Positions 25,302-38,276 of a DNA stretch of 64,000 nucleotides are shown here, piece by piece. This stretch comes from Psoroptes ovis (Eukaryota > Arthropoda > Arachnida > Sarcoptiformes > Psoroptidae), in the NCBI GenBank assembly GCA_002943765.1, contig PQWQ01000015.1:1116001-1180000 (forward strand), read 5' to 3'. Position 1 is the stretch's first letter; each line of letters opens with the position of its first letter. The translations under genes and the position numbers were made by a program. The notes beneath the pieces were generated by a model. It did no database searches. It was given only the letters and a program-made list of their open reading frames with translations, and was not told where the DNA came from.

Positions 25302-27952
25302 TTCTACATTACATATTAAATGAATCAAGAATTGAAATGGATTGAATTGGAAAAATGGAATGAATTGAGAAATGAAATGAATCGACCACCGACGACACCA
25401 AAGATAATAATGATAATAATGAAACGATACGCACGTCGTTTGTTGGTTTGGGTGTTGTTTGGTGTTGTGATGGTGGTTTTTATTCTCGACTTTTGTTTAT
25501 TCATTTTTGGGCCAACATTAAACAATATATTCATTTATTCATTTTCATTGGAGAAAAAAGCAAAATATTCTCGATTAATTTTAGTCCAGTTTGCTTGACT
25601 TGATTTGTTTTTTTTTATTTATTTCATTCATTCATTCATTTATTTATTTCTTCTTTTAATAACATTTATTCTTGATTAATCATAATGAAATGATGAATAA
25701 TGAATAATGAAAACAATGAAATAAACAAGATAAGCATATCGACGAAACATTACGACAGCAACAACAGGGAGAATATCCACCACCAAAACCACCACCACCA
25801 CTGTGTTGTCCCTCTTTGGATAAACCACAAAATTGATCAAAATGAATGAATGAAAAAATACAATATGGAAATGTTCCAAAACTGTTTGTTCCATTTGGAA
25901 ACAATGATTAACGGGGGAGAAATGACAAATGAATAGTATTTATTAGATGAAAATTATTAGTATTTGTGCTAATGTGATTGCTCTTTAATAAGTTACAATA
26001 ACAACAGCACAGAAACATTTGGAAATTAGGAAATTATATTCAATGTTTGTCTTCGAATTTTCGTAAAATTATCTCAATTCTTAACTAATAAATAATTTTT
26101 TGTTTTTGTTTTGTTTTCTGGGCTAAACAAAACAAAACAAAAAGTTGTTTCAACTCAATAATAATAAACATGAACTTAATATTTGGGCTGATTAGATTTA
26201 TATTTTGTTTGGTCAATTCGTACGCAAAAATGAAATAGAACAAAAATAAATTATAAATTACCAGAAACCGAAACAACAACAACAACAACCATAAGTTTTA
26301 ACAAAAACAATAATAATAATATTAATGATAATAATAATAATAAATTTAATCGTAAGCGTGATCGATTTTATTATTGTTATTGGTATTAAAATTATTAGCA
26401 TTAGAATTTAGAATTAAGATGATAAATCAATCGTTTAAATGAAATTTTATCATCATCATCATCATTGACTGAGAATGAAATTCATTTCATCATTTTAATG
26501 TTTATTTCTTTTTTTGGCCTTTGTTTCAATGGGGGAAATGAAGAATATGCTTATTAAAAAGTATTGGAATATTCTCTTCATTCGTACTCATTTCAAAAAA
26601 TAAAATAGAAATTCGTATTCAAATAAATAGAAATGGACATCTGAAATGACCAAATCAATGACAACATCATTATGATTCGATGATCTAGAATTTACATTTA
26701 AAAATAAATTTTATGGAAGTTTTACATACAAACAAACATACATCCATCGTGAAATGAACTAAATTCTGAATAAATTCCAAATTCTCTTAAATAAATAAAT
26801 AATATCATTATTATTTCTATTTAAAATGATAACAGAATTAATTTTGATCATCATGATGATGAGGATGATGAATAAATGAATAAAATGAATGAATTTATTA
26901 AAAAGAAAAAGAAAAAAAACGATGCCATTTTCATATTAAATTTAATTCAATTTCATTTCATTTTATTTCATTTCAATTTTTTCTTATTTTACTTAAAAGA
27001 ATTTAATTCCAAAGAAAACCATGATGTGGATCGAGGTTGCAAAAGCAAATAATCGAAATGAAATGGAAAATGAAATGAAATGAAAACAAGAAAATTTCCC
27101 TTCATATGAAAGGGAAAATTTTCTTCCCTTCATTCTGCGGCATTTAGAATTGACATGGACATGCAAAAAACTATCCCAATTTTTTCATGTTGGTTTGGTA
27201 TGAACAAAAATGAAATTTCAAATTCGGATGTAAATGTTGAAACAAAATCTTAAATAATCATCATGTTTGATTGCAACAGCAGCAGCTTGTACACTTTTTC
27301 AAAGCAAAACGATATGATGATGAAGAGATGAAGATGTTCCACCAAAAGAAAAAAATAGGTTAATGAATCTATGGATCAATTATCGATCATCATCATTATT
27401 CATTTCATTTTCATTTCACTTCAAAAATCATTCATCATTCGAGGTTTCTGTTACATCGAAACCTGAAATAACTGAAAATATATCGGCCAACCAAACAACC
27501 AAAGCAAAATCAAAAACAGTTGTTCACAAAATTATCGGCATAAGCAATTTGTAAATTAGTCATATAAATTCATTAGTTTTTTGGCTCAAGTCATGATTTT
27601 ATGAATGTTTTTGCTTAAAAATTTCTACAATTACAATTAATTGATGATTGGATGATGATGATGATCATAATCATCAAAAAACCAACCACGAACAATCTGC
27701 AGCATCTGCCCAAAACCAAACATTTGAAAATCATAAACAAAAAACCAATGGTGACCTAATTTTTCAAAAAAGCACTGCAAATTGGCTGTCATCATCATCA
27801 GTATCACTATCATCAATGGTGTCATGATGAATTTAATAATAATTCTGTTACAACAAACAAATGATTCCGGCAAAATTTAAATTCATTTCAATTTTAAAAT
27901 TAAAATAAGAAAAAAATTGGAAATAAAAATCAGAAAAAGTTGCCGCCGTTTT

Positions 27953-27963
27953 CGCTAGATGGC
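27953..27963 (+). promoter_or_regulatory. CTCF-like core motif
   Basis: CGCTAGATGGC, followed by AAC, matches the insect CTCF core (CGCTAGATGGCGC) until the last two bases. It sits beside TTGCCGCCG in an otherwise AT-rich region. Motif match only. Confidence 0.3.
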
Positions 27964-30900
27964 AACATAACGTTTGAAATTTTCAAAAATTCAAAAAAAA
28001 AATGTTTTAAAATTTTTTTATTTGCAAAGACTTTTGGACATGAATTTTCAACATTTGAATTCTTGAATTTGGACACGGGGACCGAGACATTGGGAGCAAT
28101 GAAAGTAGGCAACATTTAAGAGGTTTGTTGCGAAGAAATGCATAAGAAATGCAACATAAGAAACCTTAAGTGGATTTCAATTTTTCTTGAGCAAAAAATG
28201 ATTTTTAACAATTTTAAGATTTTTTTTTCATTTTCTAAAGAATAAAAATTAGGCAAACATTGTTTTAATGTTTTAAATTTAATGGAATTTCTTGGAAATT
28301 TTCCTTTTTGGAAAATTCAATTATTCAAGTTTTAAAACTATTAAAATCATTATGTTATTATTATTTGAAACAAAAGAAATGAAATGAAAAAAAAAATTGA
28401 AATACATTTAAAAATTGAAACGAAATTCTAAATCGTGAATTTTAAATGAATGAACATGGATGAAAATGAAAACGTCTGATGGAAATATGTTTCGAATTGA
28501 AATATTTAAATTGAAAATGACAAAAATCATCAAACATGATGATGATGAAAATTTTTGAGATTTCAATTTTTGTTAAATTATTTGAGAATTTGGGCCTAAA
28601 TTGAAATAATAATGATGAAAGGGTTTCAATTAGGCAATGACGGTCGTCGCCCATCTTTTATAAAGAATTTCATTTTCATTTCAATTCCATTTCAAAGTAA
28701 AAAGCAAAATTTAAATTTTGTTTGTTTTGAAATTTTGCAAATTTTTTTTTTCAAAGAGAATTCCATACAAACATACAACAACATATTCAAAAAGGGGTAT
28801 TTTGAATGAAAATTTTTCTAAGAAAAATTTGACAAAACCCCCAAATGTAAGCTAATTTCAATATTTTCAAAAATAATGTTATTTGAACAGTTTGAAAAAA
28901 AATTTCATTTTCTCTATTTTCTTTATGGAAATGGAAATGAAATGAAATCATTTTTCTCGCATACCAACAAACATTGGAAATATAACAAATACTAAATGTG
29001 GTTTTTGGTTTTTTCATTTTTAGTTCCATTCATTTAGCAACTATCATTTCAATGATAATAATATCAATGATTATAATGCTCGAATAAGCAAAATATTAGA
29101 ATGCAATGAATAAAATAAATTGACAAATGTTTGAAAACGGATGTTAATTTTTGAATGTATTCGATATGTATTGGATATGTTGTTCGGCCAAATAATCATT
29201 AAATCAATAGTTTATAATTGATATTTTATCATTTGGTTCTATTCAATTTGTTTAGCAAAAAAGAAAATAAAACAACAAACCATATTCTAATAATAATGTT
29301 TGAATATATTCAAATGGGTAGACGAATGTTATTATATTAATCAAATGTAAATTATAATATGTCATTTAGGTTTATACTATTGAGGCTATCTATCTATCTT
29401 CAATGCTCTAAATATACAAATGATGACGGTAATGTTCATGTTTGTATAATGTTCATGTCACAAAATGTTTAGTTAGTCGTAGTAAACATTATGGTTTAAA
29501 AATATACAAGAAAACAGAGAAGACAAACAAAAAACCGGTATCATTTACTATTATTATTACAATACTAATTTGCTGCTGATGATGATCATGATGATAATAA
29601 TAATAATGATTAGTTTTAAAACATATAATCGGTCATAGATCATTAAATAAAATAAAAAAAAATTGAAATAAAATAAAATGAACAGAAAACATACGGACAA
29701 ATCACTAACACAACTAATCACAACTACAAACTGAACATTATTGTCTTGGATCCCTGATTCATCCACTGATACTGATCATGATGATGATGATGATGGTCAG
29801 ATACGGATAGATAATACAAAAATACACAAAAGCCATCATCATCATCATCAAAATCAAAAGATGACAAGCAAACGAAAATATACAAACATTCATCTACAAA
29901 ACATAATGAACCATCATCATCATCATCAATGAATAAATTGAAATGAAATGAATAAGGAGTTTATGATCACGATTAAACAACAGTGAACCAAGTGAAATGC
30001 TTGAAAATAATAATAATGTAATGAAAAAATTAAAAAAAAATGAAAAATTTAATTTTACAAAAAATAAAGGTGAATTGAATTTGATTTTTTTCGAAGAAAA
30101 AAGAGTGATGCATTCGCATAACCATGATGAGAAAATGAAAAAATTAGAAATAATTTTAAATAATAACAACATACAGATATGACCAGAAAAATATACCCGA
30201 AACAAACAAACGAAAAAAAATGGGCAGAAAATCGTGAAAATTGGTAAAAATTAAAATTACAAAATATATTCAAAATAATAATATTGATAATAATAATCAT
30301 TGTTATTAGTGTTATCATCATTATAATCATTATTATTATTACGAATATTTTTGATTTACATTCATTATCAACATATCATGGCAATATCAATAAAAAAAAT
30401 TGAAAATTTTTAAAGAAAATTTGAAAAAATTTTTCAAAGATTCAAAATTCAATTCATGTAAATCATGATAAATCATGAAAATCAAACAAGCGAATCAATC
30501 AAAGAACAAAATAAAATCATTGTTTTGTTTTCCATTTGTTTCTTTGAACAAAATGGAATGAAATGAAATGAAATATAATGAACATCTCATTACATATCTT
30601 GACTATCATTATTATTATTATTGTGATCAATATTCACATGGAATTATTTGAAAATATTTTGTTTTTTGGAAGAAGAAAAAGGCGAAAATATAAGACAAAG
30701 ACAAAGAAATAATGTTTGTATACGCTCGATCTTGTGATCTATTTGAATATCTAAGAATATCTTGTTATTTATTTCTTGGATAATTTTCACTCATCGTTTG
30801 GCTTAAGAAGAAAATTATTATCTAAGCGCAAATTCAAATTCAACTCGTTTCAATGTTATCTGCCCGAAAAAAAAAGATTTGATTGAAACCATTCAAACAA

Positions 30901-33900
30901 ACAAATTGTGATGAATAATTTGAAAATTTTGGGTATAATTTTCTTCAATTATTATTATCATTTGTAAGTTTTAAATTTTAAAATAATCAATTTGTTTTTC
31001 GAAATTTTAAGGGAAATTCAACACTATATTAGATGATAATCACAGTGTTTTGATGTTAGGAAAATTTGCACCACACATCATTGAACCGATGATGTTAATG
31101 ATGATTACCCGTAATACCGTGTAATTATTTGGATTTTTTCTGAATTTTTCAAGAAATTTTGCACAATTTTTCTGCACAACTCGAGCATTAGACACATGAA
31201 TGAATGGATTTATGGATTTCAAATGAAAAATGAATGAAAAATATGGATTTTTGAAAATATTCAAATTCAACGAAATCAGATGAATGATTAGATATGAAAA
31301 TTATGTGCCTGTGTGTGTATGTTTATATTTTGAGATATTGCCAAGAAATTATCCGGAGAAAATTATTGAATAATCTTATGAATGAAAAGAATTTGGTATT
31401 TCTTTGAAATAATGAGAAATTATGACCAGATATAAAGAGAATAGATGGAAGATAATCAATCGAACAATTTTAAAATAGATTTCCACTGTTCATTACATGA
31501 AATGATTGTCATTAATACATTCAAAGATAAATATTCAAAAAAATGAATCGAAATGATTTGATTCATGAAATAATCGACAATCATTTCTGGTGATAAACAA
31601 TAATGAGAATAGGGAAAAAAACGAATCAAAAATGAAATCAAACGAAACGAAATTTGATCAATTTGAAAATATGAAATCGGATGAATGAAGATCTTTGAGA
31701 ATCGGGAAATTTTCGAGAAAAAAAATATTGAAAAATTTCAAATTTATTCAAATTTGTTTATAATTATTTACCTACTCATCATAATAATCACTTCTTTCAA
31801 AATTGCTTCTCATTGTCATGTAACAAAATGACCATTCTTTTCATTTAGAATGCAGTGTGTAAGGTGAAGACCTTTTCTCTCTTTGATCTTCCATTTTAAA
31901 TCAATGAATTTTCATAATTTTAAATGTCAAACATTTTTTTTTAGTTTGTTTGATCTAATACAATGATGAGATCAATTGAAGATATTTTCGATTCAAGATA
32001 ATTGAACCATGTCTATTATTATTATTCGTATTTGTATTTAAATCTGTTTATGCTCGAGTTAGTCAGTAAAATTTTAAATGCATATTTCTACGGAAATGTT
32101 GGCGCCGATCGATTCATATTTTCTACTTCATCATTTTTGATCGACTAATTACGGAAAATGAAGAGGCTATCACAGGTACAGAGCCGCAGAGATGAAACAG
32201 AAATCATTGACAAAATAATATGAAATACGAAAAAAGACAAAAAATCATGAAATAAAATGATCAATCAATCAATTTTGTTTTTCGTTCAGAAAAAAATTAT
32301 TATTTCATTCAATTTTTTCAAAATTCGTATTGAAAATGAACATCAAACTCGAATAAAGTAAATCAGCCTGCGTTAACATCATATAAATATATGAATAAGA
32401 ATAAATTTTATTTTTCATTGGAAAAATCAAAGAAATCTAAAATGTGTTCAATGCCCTTTCATCATTTGAACAATGAAGAATTCAAATGAATATTTCTCGC
32501 AATTGTTCCGATGGCGATGATAATGATTTCAATCAATTGACTTTATCCATCATTAAATGATTTTCATTTTCTCATTTAATTCATTTTATTTTGTCAATAA
32601 TTTTTTAAGAGAAAAATTTACAATTATCATTATTATTTTCATTATTATCATCATTATCATTATTATATAGATTGTTATTATTACCATTATCAATCATTAA
32701 ACATCGATGGTAATCGTTTTGATGCTATTAACAAGCAGAAAAAATGGCGAAAATTAAGCAGGTGGAGTATGTGTGTTTGTTTGTATTATTATTCTCATTG
32801 TAGGTGTCTTAATAATAATAATGAAAATAATTCAATAATCATTATCATTTGATGTTGTCTTTTTTTTCTGAAAATGAATCGATGATTTTCGTATATATTA
32901 ATGAAAATATATAGTTTGAAATGGTTGAATACAATTGAAATAATAATAAAAACTAATACTAATGACATTAATGATTATAATGAATTAGATTTTTTATATT
33001 CTATTTTATTTTTGAAATAAATAAAACCATTTGTAGGAGGTTCTGATTGTCTTATCATCATCCTCATCATCGTCATTATTATCATTTTAATGAAAGATGA
33101 TAATAATGAATGTACATAAGGTAAAAGGTAAAGTGATTAACAACTAACCAAAGATGAAATTTTCTTTCTAAATTTTTAATTCTAAGGATGTTTATTACGA
33201 GTGAAAAGATGAATAGGAGGAGGTTTTTCTCCGATGTTGATTGCCTCTTTTTCTATCTTATTTAATACTTTAAAATCATTATAAATGAATCTAGAAAAAC
33301 TAGAAAACGAAGGATGATTCGTAATTAACAGTGATGGTGTGTGCATTCAATGAAACTTGCCCTAATCAAAAGAACAATGTAATAATATAATGAGATTGAG
33401 CAATGAAGCGAAAAGAAATTATTTCATTTCATTATTTCAGTATTCATTTTTGCATTATGATCATCAATTTGATTCCATTTTTTGATTTGGATTGGTTAAA
33501 ATTTTATTTTTCAAAGAGAGAATGAAAAATTGAATTAGTCATTGTCTTTTTCAATGCAATCCTTGCTATTATTATCATGAAAATTTGTAAATGAATATTC
33601 AAAAAAAAAAAAAAATTAATAGAATCAAGTTTTTTCAAAGATTTTTGATCGAGAAATAAACAAATTTCATGTTTTTTTTCTTATGAAAAAGTTGTTTTGT
33701 TTTCTTATATCATCATGATGATAATGATTATCTATACATTCAATTCAAATTTACAATCAAATAAAACCAGTTTTGCTAATATTTTCATAGGAAAAAACTA
33801 TGCTTAGTTATAACTATAATTATAATAATTATTATTATGAATTATTTTTCATTTATTTATTTATTCAAAAATTATTTTCATCGAATGTTTCATACAAAAA

Positions 33901-36900
33901 AAGAGAGATAAACGGGGAGAGAAAACATAAAATCTTATATTTAAAATGAACTTTTTCAAATTCCAAACAAACAACAAAACAAGAAAGAAAACAGAAAGAT
34001 GATAGATAGGAAAAAGCGCCCTAACAAAACATTGACACTGGACAGATGATGATGATGATCACAATCATGGATGATGACGGTCGATGATGATAATCATCAT
34101 CATGGATTCAAATCCTCCGCCTCCATTTATCTGATGTATGTGTGTTTGAAAAAAAAAGAATTCAAAGAGATAGTCGAGAGCTGATAATAACTGAAATTAA
34201 ACCTGAAATGATTATAATTTGAATTTGAATTTTGGAAAAAAAAATTATAATCAAAAGGCAATGAAACAACAACAATAACAACAAAATGCAAAAATTATAA
34301 TCTCTAGTTTGCATGTTCGCCTGCGATAGCGAAAAATAGTGATAATAGTTCAATGCAATGAATACACACACTTAAACACACTTGTATTAATATATAATCT
34401 TCAGAATCATTATGATAATTGTAATTAAAGGTAAAGCAATGAGCAAAATCAACTTTGAATAATCAAGGTAGAGATAGATAGATAGATAGACATTTATATA
34501 AATGATTATTATTTCTTTTCAACACCCACATAATGCCTAGACATGAACAAATGAATGATAATGATTATTATCGAGAATTCTGTGGAATTTTTAGTTTGAA
34601 AAAATAAAAAAAAATTTTAAAGTGAAATTTTAATTTTCAATTCAAATTTTCTTAGTTCAAACATTTAATGACATTATATTTTCGGAGAAAAGAATAAAAA
34701 TAAAAAAAAAATGGAAATTTTAACATTTCATTAAAGTTTTATTATCATTGAACTAGCTAAATGAATGAATGAATAATAATGGTTTTCAATGATTATCATT
34801 TCTCATTCATTATCAATCGAATATCCAAATGAATGTGAATGAACTATGGATATATGTTGATTATACCTGCAATTACAATGATGATGGTTGTTTGGATGTT
34901 GCTTTCCCCTTCACATAAACAAAAGAACAATCAAATGAAATTCTTGATCAAAATGAAAAATAATCAGGAAAATTATCAAAGAATTTCTATGAAGCAATGA
35001 ATTACAAATGAAAAATGATTCAAAAAATTTCCATTTTCTGGTCTTTTTTTTTCTTGATCTTTAGTCGAAAAAAATATCTCCACCTACACTTGTATATATC
35101 GTATGGAAAAATTGATAATTTATAATCAAATTTAAATGTAATGGGACATGTAAACACTGAGCAATAATGCCGATTAGTCGAAGAATTTTGTAAAAAAATT
35201 TAAAAATTTTAATTTTTTCTATGAATGTTGAATTACCAAAAACTCAAATTCAATGCTCGAACACAACAGGGAATTTTCAAATATTTCATATATGAAGCAT
35301 ATAACATTGAAATGTTATGTCTAATAATGATAATAATTATCATTTGTTGGATATTTTTCAAAATAAAATTTCATTTCTTATTGTTATTGTTGTTGTTTGT
35401 CATTGTTGACCAATGTTATTAATAATAATAATGATTATAATGAAAATAACCGGACATTGAACATACAAAAACATTCATAGAAACATTGATAGAAACACAC
35501 AAGCACACACGTGTATGTGGGCCTGAATGCTTTGCATTGCTCAGTGCATCATCATCATCTAATTTATTTATCAATGATAAATGATTGAATTTTTGTTTTT
35601 CTCATTTATTTTTCATTTACCACAATTTCTATGCATACAAAATGAAAAAAATGATCAATTTTCATGTAGAAATAAGAGGAGAAAAATACGAAATTAATTT
35701 GACTAAATGGATTTGACTGGCCATTATCGATTATTAAAATGAAATAGTGAAAATGTGGAAAAAAAAGCCAATTATTTTGATGATCATATGTGATGATGAT
35801 GATGATGATGTTATTATCATTATTACAGTTATTATTATCATTATTATTATTACCAATCATCCAAAAAATGCTAATTGAATGGTCCATTAATAATGTGTTA
35901 TTATTAATTCCGGACTGTTTTTCCAAAAATAATAACAAATTGACAATTTGCAAAATGAGTAAAGGAGCAAAAATAAAAATGGACATATGAATAAACAAAT
36001 TAACAAACAAACATAAGCACACAAACAGACCCGAGCAACAGCAACCACACACATCATTAATTCATTCTCATTTTTTTCTGTAAGAAATGTGGAACAACAT
36101 AAAATAAAATAAATGAACAAAATAAAATAAATAAATAAATTCATTAGTCGAAAATAAATGAAAAAAAAAATAATCATTATTATTATGTAAAGCTTGAAAT
36201 ATCGCTATTTACTATGTTGACCCTTTCATAAAATAATGCTTTCAAGATTATTAATAATAATGAATTTCAAAATTCAAAATAAGAAAATAATAAGAGAAAA
36301 TAATCATTATGGATATATTTATATTTATTCAATGAAAATTTCTTTATTTTTCTTTTCTCGGTATTAATGAGGTTAATTCAATCAAATATTGAATATATGA
36401 GTCAATAATAATGATAATGATGATGATAATAATAATTTCATGGAAAAAACAATAATAATCGTCATCATCATCATCATCATCAAACATATCAAATAGTCGC
36501 ATTAGCAAGATGCATTTTTGCTTTGTTTCAAACATTTTCAAATGAATTCAAATGTAATAATGAATAAACATGTATTGAAAATAATAGGAAATTTAATGAA
36601 GAAACTTGAACAAAAAATAAAAAAATTTTTGAAAATCATCAAAACTAAATTTGAAAAATGAAAATTCAAAAAAAAAATCCAAAAATATTAATGACAATAA
36701 TCATTAAAAAATACGTCTGATACAATAATCATAATAATATTAAACAATTTATATTATGAATCCAGCCAAATGAATAATATTCTAATAATGAAATACAAAC
36801 AAAGTCTGAGCCAGCCAACAGCAACAGCAGCAACAACAAGTCAAATAATCATTATTATTTCAAATATCATTTAATGGCCAGGTTTTTTCAGCTTAAATTT

Positions 36901-37131
36901 CAATCTCAATAAATGGCAAAAAATTAAAAGCTATTAAAGCTCTATGATCATCATCAATATTCTCACACACTTAAATACACACAATCAAACAAATACACAC
37001 AATTCATTTTCCATCGAGAACCTTGTGATTATTTTCATCATTAAAAAATTATTGTTTCAACTTCTCTTCATTCAATAGAGAAAAAAATCCAGAATCAAAA
37101 TCGATACACTATGCAAATGTAAAATGATTGT

Positions 37132-37182
37132 AATTTTGTTTGGCTGCTGCTGCTGTTCAAGCAGCAGCAAATTGTCAAAATT
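37132..37182. repeat. Imperfect CTG/CAG hairpin
   Basis: AATTTTG ... GCTGCTGC, loop containing TTCAA, GCAGCAGC ... CAAAATT. The inner 8-bp G+C-rich stem, three T-A pairs and the outer 7-bp stem form a bulged hairpin of about 51 nt. Confidence 0.75.
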
Positions 37183-37478
37183 GTTTGTTCTAAAGTGAAC
37201 TGATCAAAAATGAAATAAAAAATTTGAAATCTGGAAAATTTCTCAAGAATCATTCATTGAATAATGATAATGATAATAATAAGACAAAAGGCATTATTCT
37301 TGGCTGTAATCGATTTTTATTGATTTCAATTCATTAATTGAAATTGTTTTCTTTAGTATTTTTAGGTTGAGGAACAACCATAAAACAATAGTGTTTTGAA
37401 GGTGGGAAAAATTTCATATGAAACAATGGAAATTTTTATTCATTTTTCGGAATTAATTGATTTGAAATTGATTGAATC

Positions 37479-37497
37479 AAAAAAAAAAAAAAAAAAA
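37479..37497. repeat. Poly(A) tract
   Basis: Nineteen consecutive A within AT-rich sequence. Confidence 0.95.
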
Positions 37498-37916
37498 GAT
37501 CAAATATACATTCACAAATAGAGAAATATTCATAATTTCACATGTGTTCATTTCAATATTTTTCATCAATATACTATTCACTAAATGCCTTATTTATATG
37601 GCATTTTCAGTATCTATTTTTACATGTGAAATGATCATTTGTTTATTATCATCGTTATTATTGATGATGATGATTTGAGGACAAAATAATTGAAAAAGCA
37701 TATTTAAAAATGAATTTTGGATAAATTGAATTTTTTTTTTCAATTTTTTTATCCATTCTTTTTTGTTTATTTCTTTATATTCCATTTTTTCATAGACAAT
37801 TAAACAAAGATTAATTCGTGATATGGTCATGTGTATATTTTGGATTCGAATAAAATATGGAAAAAAAATGTAAAATAAAACAATAAAATTGTAATAATGA
37901 CAATTGATGGAAAAAT

Positions 37917-37926
37917 AAGAGGGCGC
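37917..37926 (+). promoter_or_regulatory. CTCF-like core motif
   Basis: AAGAGGGCGC matches nine of ten positions of the CTCF core and is followed by GTCAAC. Surroundings are nearly pure A+T, which makes a G+C-rich 10-mer stand out. Confidence 0.25.
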
Positions 37927-38253
37927 GTCAACATTTAATCTTATGGCATTATTTTATTATCATTATCATTATTATTATGATTATCATTATTAAGATTATA
38001 AACAATAATATGCATGACATGAGATTGTTATTTCATTTCATTTGAAATTGAGTCAATGAATGTAATGAAATAATAAAAAATAAAATGAATGAATAAAATA
38101 AAATGAAATGTGAAAGACACAAACAAAGGAACGAATTCTAAATGAAAAAAAATTTGAAATATTCAAAATTGAAAAAAAAACTAAAGAAAAAAATTTAAAT
38201 TGAAATTGTCATTATCACAATCAATCAATCTTTTCATTCATTTCTTCGGTTGT

Positions 38254-38276
38254 GTTGTTGTTGTTGTTGTTGTTGT
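38254..38276. repeat. (GTT)n trinucleotide repeat
   Basis: About 7.7 perfect GTT units. The same CAA/GTT vocabulary encodes Gln runs in zfh2, but no open gene surrounds this copy. Confidence 0.93.

Larger units (their letters stand above)
17172..27899. other. AT-rich non-coding stretch right of the mariner
   Basis: No gene supported. It holds long homopolymers (T run 17832-17849, A run 24222-24241), an (AAT)n tract near 17750-17772, CAT/ATC blocks (23550-23569, 23686-23740, 25028-25050), the window's longest AC run (25263-25299), a 15-bp perfect hairpin near 19370-19405 and a cluster of GCATG motifs at about 20185-20218. The open frames found are short and repeat-derived. Confidence 0.6.

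Noticed and set aside
30790..30812. A 14-base match (TCGTTTGGCTTAAG) to the body of insect miR-375
   Set aside because: The seed bases do not match and the segment falls in the loop of the local ATAATTTTC/GAAAATTAT hairpin, not in a stem arm, so it cannot be that microRNA.
32170..32185. TATCACAG seed like the miR-2/13 family
   Set aside because: The match stops after the seed and no hairpin of suitable length surrounds it.
34092..34112. GGATTCAAATCC resembling a tRNA T-arm/B box
   Set aside because: The five bases on either side of TTCAAAT do not pair, and no acceptor or anticodon arm is found upstream.
35606..36052. 148-residue minus-strand frame, the longest in the desert
   Set aside because: The middle is an Asn/Ile run from AAT repeats and the ends are Phe/Leu/Cys strings from TTTG/GTTT repeats; nothing resembles a protein domain.
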